Below, one piece after another: positions 8,497 to 17,386 of a DNA stretch of 64,000 nucleotides. The DNA is taken from NCBI RefSeq assembly GCF_007004725.1, contig NZ_ML660162.1:124001-188000 (forward strand), in the 5' to 3' direction. The notes below the pieces were generated by a model. That model was not told where the DNA came from. It worked only from the letters and a program-made list of their open reading frames with translations, and made no database searches. The first letter of the stretch is position 1. Each line of letters starts with the position of its first letter. This DNA is from Aliikangiella coralliicola (GTDB lineage: Bacteria; Pseudomonadota; Gammaproteobacteria; Enterobacterales; Kangiellaceae). A program made the translations under genes and the position numbers.

Positions 8497-10230
8497 ATGA
8501 TAAACGTCGACAACCTTTTAAGTCAGCAAATGCCCAAACTTGAGCAAATTCCAAAGCTTAAGCGAACGGTCAGTCAAATCTGCAAAAAAATTCTGCACGA
8601 AGATGAGATCAACGGTTTTCTTACTAAACACGAACATCTCGGCGCCAATGAATTTCTCGATGAAGTAATGCACCGGCTCGGATTGAGTTATGTTGTTGAC
8701 AATTGGCAGTTGGAAAATATACCAACGGAAGGCAAGGTTGTCATAGTGGCCAACCACCCGTTGGGTTCACTTGATGGAATTGCACTGTTAAAGTTAGTCA
8801 GCCAGGTTCGCAGTGACATTAAAATTGTCACCAATCAAATACTAAATCATCTTGAGCCGCTAAAGTCATTTTTTCTACCTGTGAATAATATGGCTGGAAC
8901 ACCAAGCAAAACTCAATATTCAGCGATAGAACAAGCACTAAAAAGCGGTCAAGCTGTTATTTTCTTTCCAGCTGGAGAAGTTTCTCGCTACCGACTTTCC
9001 GGGATTAGAGATTGCCATTGGCGTAGCGGCTTTTTACATCTGGCTAAAAAAACGCAAGCACCGATTCTGCCGATTCATGTGGGCGGAAAAAACTCTAAAT
9101 TCTTTTATGGCCTCAGCTTGATTGCAAAACCAATCAGTATTTTATTATTAGTTAAAGAAATGTTTCGCAAGGCCAGGGTTACCTTACCGATAACGATTGG
9201 AGAGATGATTCCCTATCATGCAATAGATAGTTTACCGCCAAACCATAAAGTCGCCGCACAGTTATTTCGAAAACACGTATATGCGTTAAGTAATGGAAAA
9301 AAACTGGTGTTTGATACTGAAAAGCCTATTGCCCATCCGCAACCGAGAAGACTATTAAAAACTGAGCTAGAAAATTGCCCATTACTTTCGACAACCAAAG
9401 ATGGCAAACAAATTTTCCTACTAGAAAACGCTAAAGATACTTCGCTACTGAGTGAAATAGGGCGACTAAGGGAAATTTCATTTAGAGCCGTTGGTGAAGG
9501 AACCGGTCTGAGAGTTGATATTGATGAGTTTGACACACTCTATCAACATATTGTTCTCTGGGATCCAAAGGTCCTGGAAATCGTCGGTGCCTATCGAGTT
9601 ATTCAAACCAAAGAAATCCCGCTGGAAAAAATTTACAGCAGTACCTTATTTGATTATCAATTAGCTTTTGTTGACATAAAAAAACGCGGCCTGGAGCTTG
9701 GAAGAAGCTTTGTACAACCCAAATACTGGGGCAAGCGAAGTCTGGACTATTTGTGGTATGGAATTGGAGCATACTTAACTCGACACCCGGAAGTTCGTTA
9801 CTTGTTTGGGCCCGTCTCCATCAGCGCCGAATATTCAAAGTCATTAATGGAATGGCTGGTTTATTTTTACGGAAATTTCTATCCGACCAAAGAAGATTAT
9901 GCGACAGCCAAAAATCCGTTTCATCCTACAGCAGATAGTGCAGTCGCGCTAGAACAAACATTCGAGAACTGTAATCTACGAGATAGTTTTAAGCAGCTGA
10001 AATACCAGCTGAAATCTTTCAATAAAACGGTCCCTACATTACTGAAACAATATACAGAACTTTGCGAGGAAGGCGGAGTTGGTTTCGCAACCTTTAACAT
10101 TGATCCCAAGTTTAATAATTGTGTTGATGGGTTAGTCATTGTTGATATGCAAAGACTGCTTCCGAAAAAACGAAGCAAGTACATGCCTTATTCGGAAAAA
10201 GTTAACTACAAATTATCCAAAGAAAATTAA
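8497..10230 (+). CDS. Two-domain acyltransferase: PlsC-like plus OlsB/GNAT-like (OlsF-type)
   Basis: The 577-residue protein joins two acyltransferases. Residues about 60-250 form a PlsC-like lysophospholipid acyltransferase with ANHPLGSLDG (H87, D93) and FFPAGEVSR (about 156-164). Residues about 300-560 form an OlsB/haemolysin-type GNAT domain with ISFRAVGEG, DIDEFDTLYQHIVLWD, VGAYRVI, LELGRSFV and LFGPVSIS. This order is that of OlsF, a bifunctional enzyme shown in Serratia to make ornithine lipids from ornithine: the OlsB half N-acylates and the PlsC half O-acylates. The domain reading is strong; ornithine as substrate is inferred. It stands alone with RBS-like TTTCAGGTG before the ATG. 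Confidence 0.85.
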   Translation: MINVDNLLSQQMPKLEQIPKLKRTVSQICKKILHEDEINGFLTKHEHLGANEFLDEVMHRLGLSYVVDNWQLENIPTEGKVVIVANHPLGSLDGIALLKLVSQVRSDIKIVTNQILNHLEPLKSFFLPVNNMAGTPSKTQYSAIEQALKSGQAVIFFPAGEVSRYRLSGIRDCHWRSGFLHLAKKTQAPILPIHVGGKNSKFFYGLSLIAKPISILLLVKEMFRKARVTLPITIGEMIPYHAIDSLPPNHKVAAQLFRKHVYALSNGKKLVFDTEKPIAHPQPRRLLKTELENCPLLSTTKDGKQIFLLENAKDTSLLSEIGRLREISFRAVGEGTGLRVDIDEFDTLYQHIVLWDPKVLEIVGAYRVIQTKEIPLEKIYSSTLFDYQLAFVDIKKRGLELGRSFVQPKYWGKRSLDYLWYGIGAYLTRHPEVRYLFGPVSISAEYSKSLMEWLVYFYGNFYPTKEDYATAKNPFHPTADSAVALEQTFENCNLRDSFKQLKYQLKSFNKTVPTLLKQYTELCEEGGVGFATFNIDPKFNNCVDGLVIVDMQRLLPKKRSKYMPYSEKVNYKLSKEN

Positions 10231-10536
10231 GGAACAGCCAGCGACAACTTTGTGTGCTAACCAGACCTAAAGGTACCTTTGTCAATCTGTGTCTAGTCAA
10301 ATAAATGTATGCATTCAGCACAATGCCGTTACTTCATTCTCCATTCCTGTACCTTTTATTTTATTCAACCAGGACTGACTTTTAGCCAGCATTCAGCAAG
10401 CCATCCTGGTTTATCTACAGTCTCATACAGTTTAAAACATTAACCTGACAGATTTTATTTAACACCTTCATTAAACTAGTTTTCGCGATCTTACGCGACA
10501 CAGTAAAAAACATTGAAACAACATGCGAGGTATAAA
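10231..10536. other. Intergenic region
   Basis: About 300 bases without a supported gene. A 12-bp perfect palindrome AAAGGTACCTTT lies at 10269-10280. The rest is AT-rich and probably contains the promoter of the small secreted protein. Confidence 0.4.
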
Positions 10537-10833
10537 ATGAAAACGAAATTGTCAGCATTAGCTTTACTTGCTTTTCTCTCTTTTCCTTCGATGGCTGAAG
10601 TTGAGCACGACTGCAAAAGAAGCGATCCAAACTACATGCAATGTATCGAAAGAGCATTAAACAAACTACCAAAGTGCACCACTGAAATTCATGAATGGGT
10701 GTGCAACGATGGAATGATTTTCGATGTAAAAGATACAATTGGTATTCGAAAATATCTTAAGAAAAGAGGTGAGCTCACAATTGCAAAAATATGCAGGCGA
10801 CAATCAAGAGCGATAATAAACCCACAGTGCTAG
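10537..10833 (+). CDS. Small secreted cysteine-rich protein
   Basis: The 98-residue product starts with a clear signal peptide (MKTKLSALALLAFLSFPSMA, cleavage after SMA) and then a small acidic-basic domain with six cysteines (in DCKR, MQCIE, PKCTT, WVCND, KICRR and the final PQC). Six cysteines in an exported protein suggest three disulfides. The ATG at 10537 is chosen because GCGAGG lies 7 bases upstream and the signal peptide starts there. A strong hairpin terminator follows, so this is a single-gene unit. I do not recognise the family; an exported inhibitor or toxin-like peptide are only possibilities. Confidence 0.72.
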   Translation: MKTKLSALALLAFLSFPSMAEVEHDCKRSDPNYMQCIERALNKLPKCTTEIHEWVCNDGMIFDVKDTIGIRKYLKKRGELTIAKICRRQSRAIINPQC

Positions 10834-10876
10834 TATAAAAATCAACTCAAATTTAAGCTCACTTAGTTTGAATGAT

Positions 10877-10914
10877 AAAGTCACCAGACAAGATTTGGTG
10901 GCTTTATTTTTATT
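10877..10914 (+). terminator. Rho-independent terminator
   Basis: AAAGTCACCA (10877-10886) pairs with TGGTGGCTTT (10896-10905) with one G-T pair, followed by ATTTTTATT. It closes the small secreted protein gene. Confidence 0.8.
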
Positions 10915-11081
10915 GCCTAAGAGTAGGCTCACTCAATAATTAACAGAGACTAGCTCTATTCATTTGATAGCAAGTTTTCCAGTTACTTTGTTTTTTAACA
11001 AGGAACAGCCAATGCCAGGACTGTCATTTTGTTTCGCGCTAGTGGCGTGAACGAAACCAGATCATTCTCATCGCTATTTGA

Positions 11082-12290
11082 CTAAGCATTCAAACCATTC
11101 ATCTGAATAAGGATCTTCAGATACATCGATGTTAACAACCCAAGGTCTGTGATTAGAACTTTTTCATTCGCCTGATGAATACCTTTATTACACAATCCGA
11201 ACTCTACGACTTGAGTTCCCATTTGCGCCAAAAAACGACCATCTGAAGTTCCACCGGCGGTTGAAAGTTTTGGTTTATAACCAACAGAGTTCGAAGTAAC
11301 CTGTTCAACGACTTTTCTAATCAATGACCGTCGCGTAATAAAAGGTTCAGCGTCGACCTTCCAGGTTATCTGATATTCCAAACCGGATTTCGCTACTTTT
11401 TTCTCAATATAATTTTGAAGTTTCTCAACAGTTTGCTTTGGTGAATAGCGCATATTAAAAACGAACTCGGCAGTAGCCGGAGAAATATTTTCCGCGCCGC
11501 TATCACAATGAAATTTAACCACCTGAAAACTGGTTGCCGGGAAAAATCGACTTGGCATATCCCACTGCTTATGCTGCAGTTTATTGAGTAGTTTACTGGC
11601 CTGTTTTACCGGGTTAACAATTTGTGAGGGATATCCTACATGCCCCTGCTTTCCTTTCAGTATAACACTGGCGGTTAACGAACCTCTGCGGCCAATTTTA
11701 ATACTGTCCCCTACTTTCTCTTCACTACTCGGCTCCCCCACTAATGCCCAATTGACTTTTTGGCCACGAGCTTGAAGTCGCTCAACAACATGTTTGATCC
11801 CATGAACAGCTTCTCCTTCTTCATCGCTGGTGAGCATAAAGCCAATGTCAACATTTTGTTTCAGTCCAAGCTTAACGAAATATTCCAGCGCGATAACCAT
11901 AGCCGCAACAGCGGTTTTCATATCTACCGAACCACGGCCATGTAAATAACCATTTTTTTCAATGGGCAAAAACGGCTCAGTGTGCCAACTAGTCAAATCT
12001 CCAGGAGGAACAACGTCGGTATGTCCCACGAACGCAAGCATCGGCTTATTACTCTGAAAACTGGAGAAAAGATTACTAACTGGAGCAAAGTCCATCCTTT
12101 CATTTGCCATTCCCAGCTTAGTCAGTCTGTTCTCAATGATATTTAAACATCCTGCATCGTTCGGCGTAATCGAAGGGCGCTCTATTAACGCGCGGCTCAA
12201 ACTCAATGTCGCTATTTGTAACTCCTCAACAGGGGGCAGAGAAACTTGCTGAACAAAATTTTTAGTCGGTAGTATATTTCTGGCGAACAT
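11082..12290 (-). CDS. dapE: Succinyl-diaminopimelate desuccinylase
   Basis: DapE is a zinc M20-family hydrolase that releases succinate from N-succinyl-LL-diaminopimelate in lysine and peptidoglycan precursor synthesis. The sequence follows E. coli DapE throughout: FVGHTDVVPPGD, HGRGSVDMK, SDEEGEA, VGEPSS, GRRGSL, the swapped-domain strand SPATAEFVFNMRY, and TAGGTSDGRF. All metal-binding H, D and E residues are present. The N terminus is about 23 residues longer than usual from the ATG at 12290, and an alternative GTG at 12335 would be longer still; neither has a strong ribosome site, so the start is uncertain. The gene stands alone. Confidence 0.92.
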   Translation of the reverse strand: MFARNILPTKNFVQQVSLPPVEELQIATLSLSRALIERPSITPNDAGCLNIIENRLTKLGMANERMDFAPVSNLFSSFQSNKPMLAFVGHTDVVPPGDLTSWHTEPFLPIEKNGYLHGRGSVDMKTAVAAMVIALEYFVKLGLKQNVDIGFMLTSDEEGEAVHGIKHVVERLQARGQKVNWALVGEPSSEEKVGDSIKIGRRGSLTASVILKGKQGHVGYPSQIVNPVKQASKLLNKLQHKQWDMPSRFFPATSFQVVKFHCDSGAENISPATAEFVFNMRYSPKQTVEKLQNYIEKKVAKSGLEYQITWKVDAEPFITRRSLIRKVVEQVTSNSVGYKPKLSTAGGTSDGRFLAQMGTQVVEFGLCNKGIHQANEKVLITDLGLLTSMYLKILIQMNGLNA

Positions 12291-12490
12291 AATAGTATTT
12301 AGTTTACAGTATTCGGTTTTCGACCAATTTAGCACCAGCCTAGCTCAGAATTATGACACTTATTTTTAAACTCTCAAAAATGTTAGAGCGTGATTAGTTA
12401 TCCGACTGATTTTGTCATAAAACAGAAATCCATTTGTCACTTGCACGTCATTTATTAATTTGATAATTCGCGCGAATTGGGAGGTATTCT

Positions 12491-13306
12491 ATGACCAATA
12501 AAAGTGTTCAATTTGTTCGTAACTGTCAAAGCATCTGGATTTCAGATATTCATCTAGGCCACAAGGAAAGCAACGCCGAAGCTTTACTCAGCTTTCTTAA
12601 AACCGTTAATCCGCAAAACCTTTTCTTGCTCGGAGATATTGTTGATTTCTGGGAGTTCAAATCAGGGATGCGTTGGCCACAAAGTCATACTCAGTTATTC
12701 AAATATTTACTAAAATTAGCTAAACGCGGCTGTAAGATTTTTTATATTCCCGGCAACCATGACGCGAATCTGCGCAAGTTTATTGGCTACCGCTACAAAA
12801 ATATCAGAATATACAAAGAGTATGTTTACACTACCGAGGCTGGTCAGAAATTATTATTGCTTCACGGCGATCGATTTGACAACCTGGTTAGACTGAACAA
12901 ATTTTATGGTTGGTTGGGGGACGTTTCTTACGACTTTTTATTGTTTCTTAATCGTTGGTACAATCGAGTCAGAGAGCATTTCGGTTATCCTTATTGGTCA
13001 TTGTCCGGTTATCTGAAAGAAAATGTCAAACAAGCAAAAGCCGCCATTAACTCCTACGCTCATGCCGCCACCTGCGAAGCCAAAAGACGAGGTTGTGACG
13101 GTGTAATCTGTGGTCATATTCATCATCCTGATATTCAAACCATTAACGGTATTCAATATTTTAACGACGGTGACTGGATAGAAAATAATACAGCGTTGAT
13201 TGAGGATGCAAACGGAAAAATAGAACTCATTCGTTTTCAAAATACGCAACCTTCAACCATTGAAACCTTCACTCAGTCAGCCAAAGATCAGCGAAAATCA
13301 GCCTAA
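12491..13306 (+). CDS. LpxH-like UDP-2,3-diacylglucosamine diphosphatase family phosphoesterase
   Basis: The 271-residue protein is a calcineurin-like metallophosphoesterase with the full motif set: SDIHLGH, LLGDIVDFWEF, IPGNHD, LLHGDRFD and CGHIHHPDI. The GDxxDFW pattern and length fit the LpxH/LpxH2 group, which cleaves UDP-2,3-diacylglucosamine to lipid X in lipid A synthesis at the inner membrane. Some relatives in this longer group have other or unknown substrates, so the reaction is an inference. GGGAGG lies 7 bases before the ATG at 12491. A stable hairpin follows the stop. Confidence 0.8.
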   Translation: MTNKSVQFVRNCQSIWISDIHLGHKESNAEALLSFLKTVNPQNLFLLGDIVDFWEFKSGMRWPQSHTQLFKYLLKLAKRGCKIFYIPGNHDANLRKFIGYRYKNIRIYKEYVYTTEAGQKLLLLHGDRFDNLVRLNKFYGWLGDVSYDFLLFLNRWYNRVREHFGYPYWSLSGYLKENVKQAKAAINSYAHAATCEAKRRGCDGVICGHIHHPDIQTINGIQYFNDGDWIENNTALIEDANGKIELIRFQNTQPSTIETFTQSAKDQRKSA

Positions 13307-13319
13307 CCGCTACTTGATC

Positions 13320-13348
13320 CGGTACACCCAAATAGTCAGGGTGTACCG
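13320..13348 (+). terminator. Hairpin after the phosphoesterase gene
   Basis: CGGTACACCC (13320-13329) and GGGTGTACCG (13339-13348) form a perfect 10-bp stem with a 9-base loop, but no T run follows. It may reduce read-through into the next gene. Confidence 0.55.
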
Positions 13349-13402
13349 CCACGCCAAGATTGACTAGAATAGTCAATAAGCTCCCACTTTGAAAACAAAA
13401 CT

Positions 13403-14023
13403 ATGCATACACTCTACGGTGACATAATTTCCGGAAATTGTTACAAGCCCTACCTGCTCATGCATCTACTCGATATAAAACATCATTGGGTCAATATCGA
13501 TGTGATGAAGGGCGAAGCAAGAACTGCCGAATTTACCCAAAAAAATCTTAATGCAAAAATACCGCTACTGGAATTGGAAAACGGACAATTTATTAGTGAG
13601 TCCAATGCCATATTATACTTTCTGGCAGAAGGTAGTGAGTATTTACCCCAGGATCCCTACCTGCGCGCCAAAGTTTTAGAATGGCAGTTCTTTGAGCAAT
13701 ACAGCCATGAGCCCTACATCGCCGTCGCGCGTTTCATCAATAAATACCAAGGCTTACCCGAAGCAAGGCGCGAGGAATATCACGCAAAACAGGAAGGCGG
13801 TCACAAAGCTTTGTCAATTATGGAAAAACAGCTCAGTCAAACCCCTTATTTGGTCGGCGAACAATATACCATTGCTGATATTACTCTATTCGCCTACACT
13901 CACGTCGCTCATGAAGGCGGGTTTGATCTGGCAGATTATTCAGCAATCAATGCATGGATGGAAAGGATCCAGTCTCACCCAAAACACATTAATATGACTT
14001 TGAAGGCTGAGCACCGTGGATGA
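13403..14023 (+). CDS. Glutathione S-transferase family protein
   Basis: The 206-residue protein has an N-terminal thioredoxin-fold domain (about 1-78) with the cis-proline and glutathione-gripping segment AKIPLLELENGQFISESNAILYFLAEG, and an all-helical C-terminal domain (about 85-200) with the N-capping TIADITLFAYTHV motif. This is a typical soluble GST; the electrophile it acts on is unknown. The stop overlaps the GTG start of the next gene by 8 bases, so the two are translationally linked. Confidence 0.9.
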   Translation: MHTLYGDIISGNCYKPYLLMHLLDIKHHWVNIDVMKGEARTAEFTQKNLNAKIPLLELENGQFISESNAILYFLAEGSEYLPQDPYLRAKVLEWQFFEQYSHEPYIAVARFINKYQGLPEARREEYHAKQEGGHKALSIMEKQLSQTPYLVGEQYTIADITLFAYTHVAHEGGFDLADYSAINAWMERIQSHPKHINMTLKAEHRG

Positions 14024-14558
14024 GAGTAAAATTGTCAATTCAGTTAAATACTGGATTGAAAAAACGATTATCGGGTTTAACTTCTGTCCGTTCGCCAAAC
14101 GCGAATTCGACCAAAACAGAATACACTACGAGTTGGTGGATGATCGCAACACAGAAGAACAGTTACACTCGTTAGTTAACGAATTTCAGCGGCTTGATGA
14201 CAATCAAGATATCGAGACGACAATCATGGTTTTTCCAATTGGGCTAGAGAGTTTTTTCGATTACCTGGATTTTCTGGAAATGGCCAACCAGTTATTAGCT
14301 GATCAAGATTACGAAGGGATCTACCAATTGGCCAGTTTTCATCCGGACTATTGTTTTGACGACGTTAAGCAAAATGCGCCATCAAATTACACCAACCGCT
14401 CTCCTTATCCGCTAATTCACATTCTACGCGAAGCCAGCCTGGAAAAAGTGCTCGAAAAATATCCCAATCCTGAAGATATCCCGGAAAAAAATATTGCGTT
14501 AGCTGAGGAAACTGGCGTGGAAGTTTTTGCAGAAATATTGAGAAAAAGTCAATCCTGA
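14016..14558 (+). CDS. DUF1415 family protein
   Basis: The 180-residue protein is a DUF1415 member, recognised from WIEKTIIGFNFCPFAK near the start and SFHPDYCF followed by NRSPYPLIHILRE in the second half. The conserved Cys, His and Asp residues suggest a catalytic or metal site, but no activity is known to me for the family. The GTG at 14016 overlaps the preceding glutathione transferase gene by 8 bases, implying coupled translation and perhaps a shared role in thiol or electrophile handling; that link is inference. Confidence 0.85.
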   Translation: MDESKIVNSVKYWIEKTIIGFNFCPFAKREFDQNRIHYELVDDRNTEEQLHSLVNEFQRLDDNQDIETTIMVFPIGLESFFDYLDFLEMANQLLADQDYEGIYQLASFHPDYCFDDVKQNAPSNYTNRSPYPLIHILREASLEKVLEKYPNPEDIPEKNIALAEETGVEVFAEILRKSQS

Positions 14559-14568
14559 TCTCATGTAA

Positions 14569-14603
14569 CTAGCTTGAATTCGGGATAGCCAAGTTCAAGC
14601 TAG
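14569..14603. terminator. Hairpin between convergent genes
   Basis: CTAGCTTGAA (14569-14578) and TTCAAGCTAG (14594-14603) form a perfect 10-bp inverted repeat between the DUF1415 gene and the convergent gene that ends at 14600. It probably ends transcription from one or both sides. Confidence 0.6.
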
Positions 14604-14926
14604 CTAATTTCAATACTCAATTCCGGGTGCACTCCCGGAAGCGCTGTACGAAAAAAGATAAACGGCAACAGTGGATTTGGCAACCAATATTTCCAACCAA
14701 TATTTTTTGTCACCAAACAGCCATCAATGTGCAGATCAAGCCATACATATAAAAATTTATACACGCAGAGCCCTGGAATATAGTTCACTTTTAGGCCATC
14801 AGTTTTCAGGTATTTTTTCTGAATATAATAATTGCCTTCAAAAAAAGTAATTCCCCACCCTTTCGGCCCTTCCGCCAAAATCGTATTGGTTGGTTTATGG
14901 GTAATACGGATTACTTTTTTCATCAT
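14600..14926 (-). CDS. Hypothetical protein, possibly DUF427-like
   Basis: The 108-residue protein has no signal peptide or membrane helix. Its beta-rich pattern, with ILAEGP early and a GWKYWLPNP then LPFIFFRTALPG segment late, recalls small DUF427-type beta-tent proteins, but I am not certain. Two ATG codons are adjacent (14926 and 14923), with GAAGTGA just upstream. It begins 5 bases after the stop of the CPXCG protein gene on the same strand, so both are one operon and may be functionally tied. Confidence 0.55.
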   Translation of the reverse strand: MMKKVIRITHKPTNTILAEGPKGWGITFFEGNYYIQKKYLKTDGLKVNYIPGLCVYKFLYVWLDLHIDGCLVTKNIGWKYWLPNPLLPFIFFRTALPGVHPELSIEIS

Positions 14927-14931
14927 TCACT

Positions 14932-15126
14932 TCAATCATCTTCAGATTTGACTTCAACAGTAAAATTGTCAAATTCGTCTATTGAGATATCAAACACAAT
15001 AGGGCGACAACACACCTGACAATCTTCGACATAACTTTGAGAGTCAACAGAGCAATCAATTAAAACCTCTATTTGCTCCCAACAGTAAGGACACTGTACC
15101 GCAGCTTCTTTTAACTGGTTTACCAT
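14932..15126 (-). CDS. CPXCG-motif cysteine-rich small protein
   Basis: The 64-residue protein has CPYC at residues 12-15 and CQVCCRP in the middle, giving two cysteine pairs of a zinc-ribbon type, and an acidic C terminus. This is the small CPXCG-motif family common in gammaproteobacteria; no role is known to me. It is the first gene of a two-gene operon with the following hypothetical protein and is divergent from comM, 192 bases away. Confidence 0.75.
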   Translation of the reverse strand: MVNQLKEAAVQCPYCWEQIEVLIDCSVDSQSYVEDCQVCCRPIVFDISIDEFDNFTVEVKSEDD

Positions 15127-15318
15127 AGACGATTATCATTCCTGAATGTTTCAACAACCTGCATTTTGACGACCACGATTTCAACAACCAACATCAATAG
15201 CAAGAGTCTTACAGAATTGTAGGCTAAAGTCTCACATTCGAATTCAGCAATCACGACTAGCGCTCAAAACAGTTTTGTTCTTTAATTAATACTCTCTATT
15301 TTCACCAGGGATTGGTGC

Positions 15319-16839
15319 ATGGCGCTATCCATTATTTACACTCGCGCGGGCGTGGGCATAGAAGCTCCTTTAGTGACCGTTGAAACCCATCTATCCAATG
15401 GGCTGCCCAGCTTGAATATTGTCGGGCTGCCGGAAGCCGCTGTCAAAGAAAGCAAAGATCGCGTACGTAGTGCCTTAATCAACGCCAATTTCGAATTTCC
15501 AACACGTCGTATTACTATCAATCTTGCACCAGCAGATCTTCCTAAAGAAGGTGGTCGATATGATCTACCTATTGCACTTGGCATATTACTCGCTTCAGAA
15601 CAGATAAAAGTCAATACCATAGAAAGCTTTGAGTTTATGGGAGAGCTGGCACTTTCAGGCGAATTGCGACCCATCAATGGTGTTTTACCAGCCTCATTAG
15701 CAGCCAGAAGCAATAATCGCCGATTGGTCGTGCCACAACAAAATATCGCTGAAGCTCGTCTGGTGGGAGAATCTCTAGCGGTTGGAAGTAATCACTTACT
15801 TAATGTTTGTGCCTTTTTACAAGGACAGGCTGAAATGAAATTTGAACCTGAAACCATCGAAAGTTCTAGCCGTGCTTTACACCCCAATTTACTCGAAGTG
15901 AAAGGACAATACGCAGCGAAAAGAGCGTTGGAAGTTGCCGCAGCCGGTCGACACAACCTTTTATTTATCGGCCCTCCCGGCACCGGAAAAACCATGCTGG
16001 CAACACGTCTGGCGGGCATATTACCTGAAATGAATGAGCAAGAAGCGATCGAATCCGCGGCGATTACTTCGGTTAGCCACCAGGGACTCGATACCAATAA
16101 CTGGAAACGAAGACCATTTCGAGCGCCGCATCACACCGCCTCTGCGGCTGCCCTCGTCGGTGGTGGAAGTAATCCCAAGCCGGGAGAAATCTCACTAGCT
16201 CACCACGGCGTGCTATTTCTGGATGAACTGCCAGAATTCGACCGAAGAGTTTTAGAAGTACTCAGGGAGCCTTTAGAATCAGGCACAGTCACCATTTCTC
16301 GTGCCACTCGACAAGCAGAATATCCGGCTAAATTTCAGTTCCTGGCGGCTATGAATCCATGCCCTTGCGGGCATTTTGGCAACCCGCGAGGTGCCTGTCG
16401 TTGCACTTCGGATAAAATTCGTCGCTACCTGTTAAAGCTCTCCGGCCCATTTATTGATCGCATAGACATGCATGTCGACGTTCCGGCAATGACCCAAAGT
16501 GAACTGCGCGCGATTCCAGACACCAGCGCAGAATCTTCAGAAATAGTCAGAGAGCGGGTTATTACAGCGATGCAGCGGCAAATGAAAAACCGCCAGAAAT
16601 GTAATGCTTTGCTGAATCCAAGGGAGCTAGAGCAGGAGGTGAACTTTGCGCCCGGCGCAGAAGATTTTATCCTGGGCATACTCGAAAAACTAAAATTTTC
16701 CGCGCGGGCTTACCATCGAATATTGAGAGTATCGAGAACAATTGCTGACCTGGAAGACTGCGCCAACGTCACCGAAAAACACCTGGGCGAAGCGTTAAGC
16801 TATCGCCGACTGGAGAGAATGTTATTACAAGTCGCTTAA
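15319..16839 (+). CDS. comM: ComM/YifB family Mg-chelatase-like AAA ATPase
   Basis: The 506-residue protein has the N-terminal Lon-protease-like fold (about 1-170) with VETHLSNGLPSLNIVGLPE, the AAA core with Walker A GPPGTGKT (about 218-225), Walker B LFLDELPEF, and the C-terminal helical part with YHRILRVSRTIADL. A CPCG...C zinc-type cluster (CPCGHFGNPRGACRC) sits in the middle. ComM is a hexameric branch-migration helicase that widens recombination tracts in natural transformation; that role is known from Vibrio and Acinetobacter and inferred here. Length matches the family. Confidence 0.93.
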   Translation: MALSIIYTRAGVGIEAPLVTVETHLSNGLPSLNIVGLPEAAVKESKDRVRSALINANFEFPTRRITINLAPADLPKEGGRYDLPIALGILLASEQIKVNTIESFEFMGELALSGELRPINGVLPASLAARSNNRRLVVPQQNIAEARLVGESLAVGSNHLLNVCAFLQGQAEMKFEPETIESSSRALHPNLLEVKGQYAAKRALEVAAAGRHNLLFIGPPGTGKTMLATRLAGILPEMNEQEAIESAAITSVSHQGLDTNNWKRRPFRAPHHTASAAALVGGGSNPKPGEISLAHHGVLFLDELPEFDRRVLEVLREPLESGTVTISRATRQAEYPAKFQFLAAMNPCPCGHFGNPRGACRCTSDKIRRYLLKLSGPFIDRIDMHVDVPAMTQSELRAIPDTSAESSEIVRERVITAMQRQMKNRQKCNALLNPRELEQEVNFAPGAEDFILGILEKLKFSARAYHRILRVSRTIADLEDCANVTEKHLGEALSYRRLERMLLQVA

Positions 16840-16914
16840 CTTAGGCTAAAATCTCATATTGATATACTAAGCTGAGATATCGAGTATACTTAATCTTTGT
16901 AAAGGGTATTTAGT

Positions 16915-17007
16915 ATGCCAAAACAACAAGATAACGCGAACAAAGAGTTAGTACAAACATGGTGCGATACAAGATACCAGTTTGTTTTAATCAACTACCA
17001 CTGTTAG
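16915..17007 (+). CDS. Possible 30-residue small ORF
   Basis: An ATG at 16915 behind AAAGGG (8-base spacing) opens a 30-codon frame ending in TAG, with a Trp-Cys pair and a C-terminal Tyr-His-Cys. It has no homologue I know and may be chance. It precedes the next small gene by about 60 bases and could act as a leader. Confidence 0.2.
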   Translation: MPKQQDNANKELVQTWCDTRYQFVLINYHC

Positions 17008-17068
17008 AGCAACGGAGTACTAACGGTTAACTGAAGTGAGTTCTCAAGGAAAAGAGCGGAGGGTTATT

Positions 17069-17260
17069 GTGGACAAAAATCATTTATCAACTATTACACC
17101 GGGGCAATATCAGTATCGTTTAAGTCAAATGCTCCCGTGGGTGCACGTTCGAGTTTTCAGGGAATCTATTAGCAATAAAGAAAAATTGTGCGTAAGACTC
17201 GCTGGTTTTGAAATCGACGCACAAAAATTGTTCCAACGGGGAGAATGGAAAGCCCTTTAA
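17069..17260 (+). CDS. Small basic hypothetical protein
   Basis: A GTG at 17069 has GCGGAGGG 5 bases upstream, a much better site than an in-frame GTG at 17036, giving a 63-residue basic protein. It contains PGQYQYRLSQMLPWVHVRVFRE and ends in WKAL, with no signal peptide, membrane helix or cysteine pair beyond one Cys. I do not recognise it. A perfect GC-rich terminator follows, so it is a real transcription unit. A nucleic-acid-binding role is possible from charge only. Confidence 0.6.
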   Translation: MDKNHLSTITPGQYQYRLSQMLPWVHVRVFRESISNKEKLCVRLAGFEIDAQKLFQRGEWKAL

Positions 17261-17294
17261 AATCAAAATCCTATAATAAGAATCCATTCAATAG

Positions 17295-17314
17295 CGGCGG
17301 CAACGCCGTTTTTT
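17295..17314 (+). terminator. Rho-independent terminator
   Basis: CGGCG, GCAA tetraloop, CGCCG and six T residues form a textbook terminator just before rep. Confidence 0.9.
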
Positions 17315-17386
17315 GTTCTTGTATTGCCGTGACTATCGCCTAAAATGTGCCTTTTCTGGGTCAATATTATTTAGAAGTCACTTCCT

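Noticed and set aside
10415-10738. Minus-strand open frame over the small secreted protein
   Set aside because: The plus-strand gene has a signal peptide, ribosome site and terminator; the minus frame has none.
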